A stretch of DNA of 64,000 nucleotides from Alitta virens. Its lineage: Eukaryota; Annelida; Polychaeta; Phyllodocida; Nereididae. The stretch is from NCBI GenBank assembly GCA_932294295.1, contig OW028575.1:19348058-19412057 (forward strand). Direction: 5' to 3'. Of this stretch, positions 32,719 to 44,100 are shown piece after piece. The stretch's first letter is position 1, and every line of letters begins with the position of its first letter. The translations under genes and the position numbers were made by a program. The notes under the pieces were generated by a model. It ran no database searches and was not told the origin of the DNA. It saw nothing but the letters and a program-made list of their open reading frames with translations.

Positions 32719-35700
32719 CTAATAAATATGTACAGCTGTACATGCACATGTACCTCTAAACAACACTCTCCAATGCAGTGTGACTGAATAGATATATTAT
32801 ATTGGTATTGCAAATATATCTATAAAGATATATAATAAATTATTGGTTTTCCTTGGTGAATTACATTGGTTTTCCTTGGTCAATTTTTTTGGTTAAGATA
32901 AAATGATCTTCAAGGTGAAAAAATAAAAATTAAATCAAACAAAATGAAGAGATAAATAGATAGATGGATAAGAATTAGGAATTATAGTTTATTTAGTACG
33001 CAATTACTACAATACAAGCAAAATTACAACATAATAGACAATCGGAAAGTGCTCTCAAGAAACGAAGCTTCTGGAGTCATAAATATTTGGAGAATTTAAC
33101 ATTGAAAAAAGGCTGCGCTGTTTCGGGCGTCTTGCAATGAATTTCAAAGACACCATTATGTATTTACACAGACAGATAGGAGAGAGTTCGGGTTTTCTTA
33201 TGGTATATTTAGTTGATTTTTAATGGCTACACATGAAACCCCCATTTGGTGGGTTATTAATATCAAATTTTGGCATTCCTAGAATATGCCACCATATAAA
33301 TTGATAATCATTTTCATGAGTGATGCAGCTGTCATTTTTACAAAATAACTTCTAAACGAACAAAGATAGAGCATTTATCAGGGTAATTAAAAGCTACTTA
33401 CATTTTCTTTCAGGATATAATCATTCGATATATTACATGATTTTAATTTCTTGAGCATGTTTTATATTCCTACACACTGATGTCAATGACTAACCATTCA
33501 CCTAGAAGAACAAACGGAAAATGCCTCTATCATAAATGATGATAGTAATCTAATTTTAAGACACCATTAATTATTTTATTATAGAAATATGTTGATCAAA
33601 GTTTGGTAACTGGTAAACAATGGTTTGTTCTGGTAAGAATCTCCATTAGAAAAATTCAGCTTTGAAAATTGCTCAGTTTTCGGAACTTCACATACTGTGC
33701 ACATGGTGTCTGCTTCATGCCTCCAGATCCAGCATAGCTCACTTGAGATAAGATGCACCCATGTGATATGTTAAATAAAAAGGGGACTATTTATATGAAA
33801 AATATGGCTGGTTATTTTTTACCCTGGCATCAAATAATGTATTCATAAAAATGACCTTCAAATTATTCAATATTTCTCGGTATATTTTGGTATTTTAGTT
33901 ACAGCGGGCAAATAAACTAAACCCTGTTTCCATGGCAACCATTAAGACTAAAGATCTAAAATTTTATCAGTGGTGTTATTTTACCATGTACATTATTTCC
34001 ACAAAGTATCAATGGATTTGATAATATGTCACATTCCACCCCTGGGTCGATTTTCTCTGCAAATGCCTCATAGATAGATGGATAGATGGACAGATAGATA
34101 GGTATGTAGGTATGTAGGTAGAATACACTGGATTAACTACAATGTGCAGACAGCAATCTCAAAAATAGATTGGTTGACTTTATCAAAAATGGATTTAAAT
34201 TTACAACGAATTTATATAAGGTCAATAGACCAAGTGGTTTATTTCATCAAAATTGTATGGGTCCATATTAAACATGTTAAAGACCCTGCATTGATAAGGC
34301 AATGGTCGTGGAGCTGGTGAAATAGTATATTAACCATAATGGCCAAACCAGCATTAGATCCTGATTTTTGGGAAATAGTTCTAATGGGACTTCAATTCAA
34401 TTCACATCTTCACTTTTATCTTATATCTTTTAGCTGTTGATAGAACACCCACAGGTATATACATGTTTATATTGCGCGTAAATAAAATATAATTTACGTG
34501 CCTTTCCTTATATGACAGCCATATACCTGTATTCATGATTATGCCACCAAAAGTCTTCTTTGATAACACTTCATAACCTATAGCTTCCAGGGCCGTAGCG
34601 TGGGAAAATGTCTAGGGGGGAGGGGCAGTTAAATCAAAAATCAGACTTCTGGTGTTCTGATGTTCACTTCAGTAATATAAAAATGTACTATATTTTGCAG
34701 TTAACGGCCATGGCTTCGATCTGAAGTTCATGTAGTTGTTCGACGGACTGGGATTTATATCACTGAGAACATAAGACTAGACTCGGGTTAATTGAGATGC
34801 TTTTCAACATTTAATAGCAGGTCACATTAAAAATACACAGAGCAAATGTTCTTCTTTTATATATACTTTGAGTGCGAGGGAACAACAACATTTCACTGGC
34901 TAGTTTTTCGAAGCACTCCAATCGCTTTATATAATACAACATATTTTTTTTGTACAACGCAGCATTATTTGAGGTTACAACTGGAAGACAATTTTGAATT
35001 CAGCCAAACTTCATACATCGATTTCTTGATACGTGAACTTATAATGTTTTTAACTGAAGGCGGAACATTTATAATATGGTACAGGCCTATGTTTATAGTC
35101 AACCAGTTTAACCTTAAATGGCTGCGATGCACAATGCATATTGCAACATCCACCTACGCGGAATTCTGTCAAAGTTACACCGTTGAATGTCTTGAAACAT
35201 TGAGAAAGACAAAATCATGAGATTATGGAACATGTTTTCGCAATCAAAATATGGTTACGTGTATTACATTATTGCATAAAACTAAGTCTGCAGCTTTTTA
35301 CTAGTCTTACACACAATACAATAGATGGGTCAACACTTCAATAGAAGCTATATAATGTTGTATTGTGAACGGTCCATATCAATAATATTATTATAATAAA
35401 TAGCACTTCTCTGAATTTTTCCTCTTTCTGATAATTATACATTTTACTCGCAATAAATCCAGCAGTCTCCAAGCACAATAACAATTATGATAACCAAATC
35501 AACACAAATATCCAGTGAGAGCATTTCTAAGACAGTGACTGGGTGACAATTTTGCCTCTGTTTTATCCACCAATAATTCCAACATGAAATCGATAGGCCA
35601 GGCGAATTTTCATTTCAATAGTTGATAGTTTGACTCACCTAAAAGACAAATTTTGATGTGTCCTGTGACCTTTCAAATATCTAAGGGTAGCAATATTTGC

Positions 35701-36244
35701 CTTTTTTTTTTTTTTTGGCGAGATTATTGATGTTCAGTTTGCTAGAAGAAATAATTATATTATTTCAGTATTTATCACATCTGTGTTTATCACACTAACT
35801 AGTGCTTAATTTTTTGGTATTTTACTGGCAAGGCTTTAATTATCTTTAAAAAAAAAATATACTATTATGCAGCAGATGTCCAATAGCTATTCCAGTTTTC
35901 ACAGAATTACCTTTGATCCTTAGCTAATATATAACTGCATTTGCATTATCAATTGTCGCCCAATAAAAATCAATTGTCACCCAGTCAAAATACTTAAGAA
36001 ATGCTCAGCAACAGCTACTAAATATGTTATAGACACTCACCAAAAGGTTTTCTTTTACAATATACCTTGTTATGTACATGCTACATAAAGAATAGCATAA
36101 AATATATATTAATATAAATATGTACAAGACAATAAGTCACAATGGGTATCATAACTTGTAATATATATAATGATCAAGAGATGGCCATTGCATAAACAAT
36201 ACATTCAAGTACTTTTAATACACCGACAGACTTCCAGCTATATG
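32719..36244. other. Non-coding intergenic stretch
   Basis: It starts with the copy B 3' UTR (AATAAATATG right after the stop). ATTGGTTTTCCTTGGT is duplicated at 32846 and 32865. A GATA/GTAG microsatellite lies at 34070-34122. GGGCCGTAGCGTGGG at about 34592, next to a G-rich run, resembles the end of a hAT-type element. The 124-codon frame at 34846-35220 shows no domain and has AT-rich codon use, so I do not call a gene. Confidence 0.4.
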
Positions 36245-36485
36245 TACACTGCCCTCCAAAAGTTCGGAAACTTCCCAGCCACCACAATGTTTTTATATCT
36301 TTGATTCCTTGTATTTACTAGCAGTTGCCCAGGTTACGTTTTTATGAATTATCTAATTTGTTTTATTTATCATGATGTAAATTTAATAAGATGATCATTG
36401 CAATTGGATAAGACGCTAGCGAAAAGAAGACTGGCCCCCTTTGCAATTTCTAGCTTAACCGTTTCCAAACTTTTGAATGGCAGTA
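36245..36485. mobile_element. Tc1/mariner-type MITE
   Basis: The left end TACACTGCCCTCCAAAAGTT is mirrored at the right end by AACTTTTGAATGGCAGTA, each with TA at the outer edge as expected for the Tc1/mariner target site. The terminal repeats extend to about 27 bases (through CGGAAAC on the left and GTTTCCA on the right). The 240-bp element has no coding capacity. Confidence 0.8.
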
Positions 36486-37485
36486 CATATTTTTTTTAAA
36501 TACTCTGTATAATATGGACAAAAGCTATGTACAGAGACAACTGTATTTGTCATATCACTGGGATTTTTTTCTTGGGTTGATTGATAACTGGACTGTAAAG
36601 ACAGACAAGGTTAAAGCGGCAGTACAGCGATGCCGCATAGCAGTATGGACTTTCTTTTTTTTAAATTTTTGTAAATATAAACATTAGGTAAACATAGTTG
36701 ATATCACAATTTATTTTTGCTAGACATTTTAGACTGCAAAAGATTTTGGCATCATATAGAAAAAGATTCCAAAAAGACTACAAGCCTACAGAGATCTGAC
36801 AATAAACTGTACATCATCTGAGGTAAAATATAGATGCAGGCAAAATGGCATACGATCAGTAATAAATAAAGTTAGAACCACATATCCCATTCAAATACAT
36901 ACATGTATGTACAGGCTTGAATAAGTATAGAATGATTAGCTACAATTGGACCAACAATAATTATTGTCAATGTTTACAACACCAGTTAATTGACAATAAG
37001 ATATATATGGGTTTTTGTTTTGGAATTTTTTTTAACTTTTTTTGTTTATTTTGGGATTATAAAGGGTAGATACATGTGCATATTATAATCCTTGCAAATG
37101 TCCATATAATACGACGTCAATGGTGTATTTGGGTGAAGTAACAGTAGGTGGCGCCAGTTCTCATAATCAAGAGTCCACCTGGTGGTGGTTGATATAAAGA
37201 CAAGAAACCCGCTCTGTGAGTAGCCTGAAGAAAAGCAAGCAATGCAGCTCAATGCTCTGTTTGGTCAGTCAATGGAAAGAGAACAAAGGTGAAGTGGAGG
37301 GGGTAAACATCTGTGTCACACCTGCCCCCTTCATCCCCCCTCCCCACCCCTAAGTCAGTCAACCGTATCCACTCAAGCGAAGCCAGCCACGCTTGCAGCA
37401 CGCGTGACCCACGCGCACCTGACCCAAGCTGACCTTCTGCAGACGTATCCATGCAAACAAGAAATCAGAGTGGTGGACCAGAGAT
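36486..37485 (-). other. Probable 3' UTR and downstream region of the CBX gene
   Basis: Reading on the minus strand, this follows the CBX stop codon. AATAAA (as TTTATT on the plus strand) occurs at about 37046 and 36708, either of which could be the poly(A) signal. 37260-37440 is GC-richer than the region beyond, which supports transcribed 3' UTR. No other coding frame is supported. Confidence 0.4.
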
Positions 37486-38154
37486 TCAACCGCACTGCTC
37501 CTTGAAAAACCCCTTCTCCGTGGGGCTCTCAAGGAAAGTCACTGTGACACAGTTGTGTGTGATGTCTGTCACGAGGATCTGTCCCTGGTACTCTAGTGTC
37601 CGTGGAAACCAGCGTTTTTTAGGTGGTACGCTCAAACCCCGAGATACGGGGTCATCACAGTCAGATTCCAACCCTCCCTGGGTCATGTGACCACACGGAG
37701 AGACACTCTCCACATAACTGTCCGTTACATTGACGTTCAGGGGTTCGTTAAATGTGTCCTTGTGGCGCTGGGTGGCGTTGTTGGTGCTTTTGTTGTTATT
37801 GACTTCCCGCGAGAGGGCGTCTGGATCTGTAGGGGAACCGGAAGTGGCAGAGGCGGGCATTTTGGGGGTGGCGGGGCTGCTGAATGGTAGGTTTTCCTTG
37901 CAGTCGAAGGGGTGTGGGCTTTGGAGACTTGAGGGCTGTTTGCTGCCCATCCCACTCAGCCTTCGGGCCTGCAGCGGCTGCCGCTTGTGGCGCCCCCCTC
38001 CGCCTAATCCTCCCCCGCCCTCTGACGACTTCCGCTTGACTTGGGCAGGTTCGTCGGTCTCGTCTTCTTCATCGTCATCGTCAGCCATGTCCTCGTAACC
38101 CACTTTATCGGTCCCCCGATTCATCAGCCAACGTCGTTCGTTGCCCTCAGAGTC
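37486..38154 (-). CDS. CBX: CBX gene, last coding exon
   Basis: It encodes 222 residues. The true start of the exon is GACTCTGAG after TTTTTGCAG; the MLLFLQ that an ATG-based frame would give is intron. It holds an acidic run (ADDDDEEDETDE), a Gly-rich basic patch (GGGGLGGGGRHKR), a Ser/Pro/Asn-rich low-complexity middle, then the conserved Pc box before TGA. The disordered middle is typical of CBX2/4/8 and varies widely in length. No CBX2-style AT-hook is evident. Confidence 0.9.
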   Translation of the reverse strand, partial: DSEGNERRWLMNRGTDKVGYEDMADDDDEEDETDEPAQVKRKSSEGGGGLGGGGRHKRQPLQARRLSGMGSKQPSSLQSPHPFDCKENLPFSSPATPKMPASATSGSPTDPDALSREVNNNKSTNNATQRHKDTFNEPLNVNVTDSYVESVSPCGHMTQGGLESDCDDPVSRGLSVPPKKRWFPRTLEYQGQILVTDITHNCVTVTFLESPTEKGFFKEQCG

Positions 38155-41100
38155 CTGCAAAAACAACAACATGGAATTCGGTTAATTAAGTAAACCTAAT
38201 GTTTCTAAATCCGCGTTGATTTCCAAGTATCATTTGCTTACTCCTCCTGCTCTTTCTGCACTATGACCATTTTGTATCTATAGATTTATATTGGCCTTAA
38301 TAGAATACACTGTCTTTATGCCTGTTTCCTACTCGTCCCAGTAAGTTTAATGTTAATTTTTTTGGCTAGGTACGTCACATTTTAACTTTCAAAATACGTC
38401 ACATTTTAACTATTAAAATACGTCACATTTTAACTTTCAAAATACGTCACATTTTAACTATTAAAATACATCACATTTTAACTTTTAAAATACGTCACAT
38501 TTTAACTTTTAAAATACGTACTACTGGATTAGTGCTCAGCAAACCTGTAGACACCAGTTATTTAGCTGAGGTAACACAATGGACATTCGGCCTAACTCTA
38601 GCTAGGTAGGCCCCTAATTGAGTGAAGACCTACATCAGCATTAGGCCACCGCGCTACCACCTGGCTGGTAAATTAATATACACTTATACGACTTTCCACT
38701 CTTGGATATGGCCGAATACAGATGGGATTTGCTTTTGAAAGATCATTTATCTATTTGATTGGTTCAATTTAATTTGGCGCGCGCATCTGGCATTTTTGCG
38801 CGCCATAATACTGCCTGTCGTCTGCTTTGGTCATGTGGCACTCGCTCTTTGTCAATATTTTTGAGTCTGGAGTCAAGAACGTTTCTCATCGCTTTGATCT
38901 TTGATTATAATCGGATTGCCCCAACAATCGTCTGCCTGGTGACCACGCCATTTGGAGCGTGACGCCCTATTGTCTGCGATGGAAGCCACGAGAGCGTCGC
39001 TTAGGACGCTTCCAATTGCGTCCCAATTACCATAGCGCTGCCACGCCTCCGTCCCATTTCAGTGACTCACCGACGATCTAATAATTTGTCAAATGACTCA
39101 TTCGAAATCTGCTGAAAACGGTATTTATAAGTTGATAGACTTACGAAAGCAACCCTTTTATGTAGAACAGTGAGATCCTATATGAATGTACATCTGCATA
39201 GTAGCCTTAAAGATTGTTTTTCACAAAACCTATTCTGTGACAGTGTAGGCCATTACATTCTGATTTCTCAAGAATTAACGCTGATGGAAGGTGTTTTGTA
39301 ATCATGTCATGCTAATAACCCCAAAGTATGTCTGCGCCTATATATGCATGTGAAATATGTGTAAGTAACTCGGACGCAAATGTGGGCATGCTTGCTTGGC
39401 TAGAATCTGTATAATGTTCTGGAATGATTCAATATTTCATGACAGTGTATTAGACCTACAATAGTGCATGTCGATTTTAATTTGTCAACAAAGTATGTAC
39501 AGTAATGAAATGGCATGCCTAAGAGTGACGTGAAAAGAAATCAAGTATCTTCTAAATCATATCAAAGGCCAGCCTCGTTTTGACGCCGGGGCAAAGACCC
39601 TATATCAGCAATATACGGTAACTGCCACCAAATGAAAACTTCCCCATATCTTTATTTTTTTAACAAAAACGCGTTAGATAACAAGTGGGCGGAGTTCACA
39701 TCATTGCCTATTTGAGCCCATTTGTTTTTTTTCTCTTGATATTTCTATTTCCAAATGACATTATACCTGGATATGGGGCCTGGGCGAAGCTTCTCCTGGT
39801 TTCTACATGGCTTGAACTCCTAACTCCATTTTGCAACAGATTACGGTTTGTCACACCTGTTGACAAAGTTCTGAGAATCGCAATCCGTGTTACATTTTGG
39901 TCCAGCACAATTGACTATTTCCCAAGACCAAATGGGCTTCTATTACATATTCAGACATATACACTAATGGACTTAAAAAACGCATTATCTCGGGTTTGTA
40001 AAACATGTTTTACCTATGCGTTTTTAAAGTCCATTAGTGTATTATATTTTGAACGCATTTTTCGACGATTTTAGTTATTATTCAACTCACTGTTTGCTAT
40101 CTTTCCAAAGTTATTATTTTCAGTCAATATTCTGTGTCAATTCTGTACCGCTCAATCATTTATTTTGAATCCTACCATAGGGGCTTAAATACAATGTACA
40201 GATATTTGCATGTACAGTCTCAAAAAAGTTCACTACTTTATTCCAAAAACAACATATTAGATATATATAGGCCTATATATATATAGAGAGAGTTGCCCTA
40301 AAAAGTAAGCGCTTCAACCCAATTCCCATATATCTGATTATTCTCCAGAAAAGTCAGGACCGTTATTATATCACGTTATAGGACCCATGATAACTTTCAA
40401 ATTGTTTGCAGTCATATATTTGATCATAAAAAGCTTGGAGCAGGACAAAATGGATAGACATATTATAAATAAGTAAAATCTTAACTTTCTTACTCATGAA
40501 ACCCTTCTCTGAACCAATTAACTTTAAGTTTGCTATCTTAGCAATGATAATTGTATGCCATTTTGTCATCATTATTATAGCCATGTGTTATGACATGGGA
40601 GTCACTCTTGTGACACCTTGATATTGTCACAAAGAAGCTGCTCCCAGCCATTCATTTTTTGGAAAAATATGACAAAAAAACATGGTCATTCATTTTGAAT
40701 CCTATACTGAATAGGCCTCATCATGCCTCATCAAGAAGATAGGCAACCTGATGATTCACATTGTCTTACTTCAGCAATGGGAAGAAACATTGCTGGCTGC
40801 AGAGTCACCCACGTGGACTGCATCACAAACAAAGACTTCCTGGTAAAGTTATATTTACCACTAGGAAGTTCTTGGTATGAAATCTGAGATGTTTATTGTT
40901 CCGATTCCGAGAAGAATTAACCATATCATAAATTTTGCATCTAACGTCATACATTGCCAGTTAATGCATTGGAGGGCACAGATGAAGGTCAATTGTTTAT
41001 TTTTCATTTTTCTTGTTGCCTTGTATTATATATTCGGTATTTTTTGATTGATTAAAATTGTTTCTTTTACTAGGGGCCCCCACCCTATGGGTTACTGTAT

Positions 41101-44100
41101 ATTGTTATACTCGGGTGTACCCCATTACCAGTCAGTTTTGTGATATTCCTGTAGTTTGCAACACTAAGTTGTAAAATTGTATTTGCGGAGATTGGTGAAA
41201 ATAAATAACTCTAAACTCCTAGGTCCGAATCCTGGGCCTGGTACTGTAGTGCAGTAGTCCTGGTGTGAGCAGAATGTTTCTCTCGCACCAGAGAGTGACT
41301 CTATGAGACTTGAGTTCGATTCCCGTTCTGGGAGAATTGTTACTGGAAGTCGCTCCATGAAACTACTGTTTTAAGTAAAGCAATGACATGTCCTCTCTAC
41401 TCACCCATCACCCCTCAATACTGGCAAGTACTTGACATAGAGGGCTGCACTATCATAATCCTAATCGCAATCCCGTTGGTTTCATTAACCTTGATAATGC
41501 CCTGCTTCAACCGCAAGAAACCACTGGGGTCACACGCAGCGACCATGGCTAATCACAGCAACCATGGTATCTCCTTTCTCAAGAAACATTGGAGAACATT
41601 TAAAGGACCCAGAAAACCACTAATCGATATCAAAATGCCTGTTGTCAAAAGTCACATAAACAATTACAATATTAACCACATCCAAATGAAAACTCAATCC
41701 ACCATTTCGCCCACACTCATAATCGGCTTCAGGAGAAACGTCCACCTACAAACTGGATTAGGAAAACTCATTATTGCGCCTACGCAAACATCTACCAATG
41801 TTTACAGTGTATATAACAATGGTTGTGCTATAGCTGCATCAATGGATAACAGCAGCAGCAGCAACAGCAGCAGCAACAGCAGCACGTTTCAAGGCCATGC
41901 TGGTGACGTCACTGATGCCATGACGTCACGACGCCCACCAAGTCACTTTGCGACGCTGGTGTCATGACAGAGCAACGTGTTTAATATTATCTCGCCCTGT
42001 TAGAAGGTAAATATCAATAAACTCCATAAAGTAAGACGTTTATTATATAACTACCCTCAATACACCTGTATCTATGTCTCAGCTTATATGTCCAGCTGCC
42101 TGAGGCAGACGTAATGATGAGATGATAAGGCTTGGAGTTCACACCATGTTACACATTTACCCCATGGGGTGGATCTTACTTGCCTCAGCATATATCCTAT
42201 CGGGAGACTATATACAAAGAACAACCTACTTACCAACATCAATACAATATGTTTGGGATCAGCTGGTCTTATCGACCAATGACAATTGTCAAAAAGAAAT
42301 ACATTATATGTTGTATAAGAAGAAATCCTTGAGTGTGGGTGTCATTGGATTCTCAGATGCTGGGGAGTGGTATTATATATCAGAAACACCACAAAAGCTG
42401 ATTTTATTATTAGAAACTTCCCGGAACAGCATTTATATGTGATGCCTTCTTCCGCGCAAATAATCTTACATTAAATGCCCATCCTTATACAGTGAACCAT
42501 CGAATCTCTGACCTATCTTGATTAATTACAAGCCCAGGGCCTCAGTCACCTGACTGGATATTTCAGCTTAGTTTCGAAACACACTGCCCAAAAGATTGAA
42601 ACTTCTCTTTCAGAAAACCCCAGCAATTGAAACAACAGAAACATCATAACAACAACAACAACAACCTGTGCAGCTCCCCCCACCTGCACCCTGACATGTC
42701 AAAGCTGCATGGGAGTATGCCCACCTGAGGTAGAGCCACCCAGCAAGAAAGCACACCGAGTGAAGTGAAGTGAATCTTGCAAATATAAGTCATGGCTTCA
42801 AGAGTAGACTAGATGGTTAAATGGTCCTAAATTGGAGTGGTAATTGTTAGACGATACCATAGAGATCTCTCTATGACGATACTGGATTATGGTAAATGTG
42901 AACACAAATCACTGCATTATATCACTGTCACGTGTCATGCACTGTTCAATAATTTAAATTACTGAAATAAATTTATTATGAGGGAAAGCTTCAGTTTCGT
43001 CCCATCTAGTCTATACCTCTTTCCCACGCATCTGATCATGGATTCTTTTTTTTTTCCGAAATGACCAAATACACAAGGACGCGTGGCGAATCGACCATGT
43101 TGTTTACAGAGCAGTTATGTAAAGTAGCGGTGGGTGAAAACAGGGTTAAAATAGAGGTTAGCGGTAAGGTTGGTCACACTCCAGCGGTCATCAGATCCCC
43201 CATGATGCTGTAACGATGTTTACACCCAAATGGTTTCTACCCCTCGCCATCAGTGCTTGCATGCCCTCTTTTTTGGCTGCACCCCTTCATGTCCCCCCCC
43301 CCCCCCCAAAGGGGGGCTTTTAGCTCCACGTAATAATTGCATCACCCAGGTGCATTTTCAACGCCATCGTGTCAACGTCACCGTGTGATTTTACAAGAGA
43401 ATTTATTGAAATTTCCATTTAATTTGTCTTCAAAAATGTTTAATTTATCCCTGTTGCCAATAAATGAATTTAATTGAGCTCTGCCATGGCAGTAGTAAGT
43501 TTTCAGCAGCAGCTACATGCCTTTGAGAAGGAAAAAAGTATACATGACAATAAACTAGAGCCTATCGGCGCTGAATCCAGAAGGTAGCGTTACCAAGAAT
43601 AGTACACCTTGTATTATTCTTGGTGTTACATTGAGAGATCGACCACTGGGATCCAAACAGCGTCATTTCCCGCCACTTTTGCCGGTGGTCTGCATTTAGG
43701 GGCAAGAACCGCATATATGTAAGCTTGTCAAGGCAAAACATCGTGGTAGGCGAATAATGCTCATTTTTACGATACCGAAGTGATATAAGATAATAAAGTA
43801 CCGATTATTAAGATCATTTCATGGATACTACGGACTTTTTCACATAGAGAAAAAAACAAGAAGCAAAATTTACTGCGAATTTGCAATTTTGTGCGGACCT
43901 GTTTTTTTTTTTTCAGTTCTGTCTACCTCGTGCCGAAATGAAAAGCTGTCTGCAAAAGCTCACGGCAATTATCCTAATTCTTTTGACAACTAGAGCCGAA
44001 CATTTTTGCGCAATTGGACTACAGGTCTCCGTTTTCCATGGTTTTTGCCTCATTATAATTAGCTAAAAACCATGCGTTTATCCTTCTCATGGAAAACGCA

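Noticed and set aside
34846..35220. 124-codon plus-strand frame
   Set aside because: No recognisable domain, no conserved motif and AT-driven composition.
37730..38098. 122-codon plus-strand frame
   Set aside because: Antisense shadow of the CBX last exon.
38155..38172. ATG-initiated MLLFLQ start for the large CBX exon
   Set aside because: These bases are the polypyrimidine tract and AG of the intron; the exon starts at GAC TCT GAG.
39685..40074. 129-codon plus-strand frame
   Set aside because: Its C-terminal third is the hairpin at 39959-40042; no domain is seen, so it is not called as a gene.
41235..41380. A genuine tRNA gene
   Set aside because: A- and B-box matches exist but no cloverleaf with paired acceptor and anticodon stems can be drawn.
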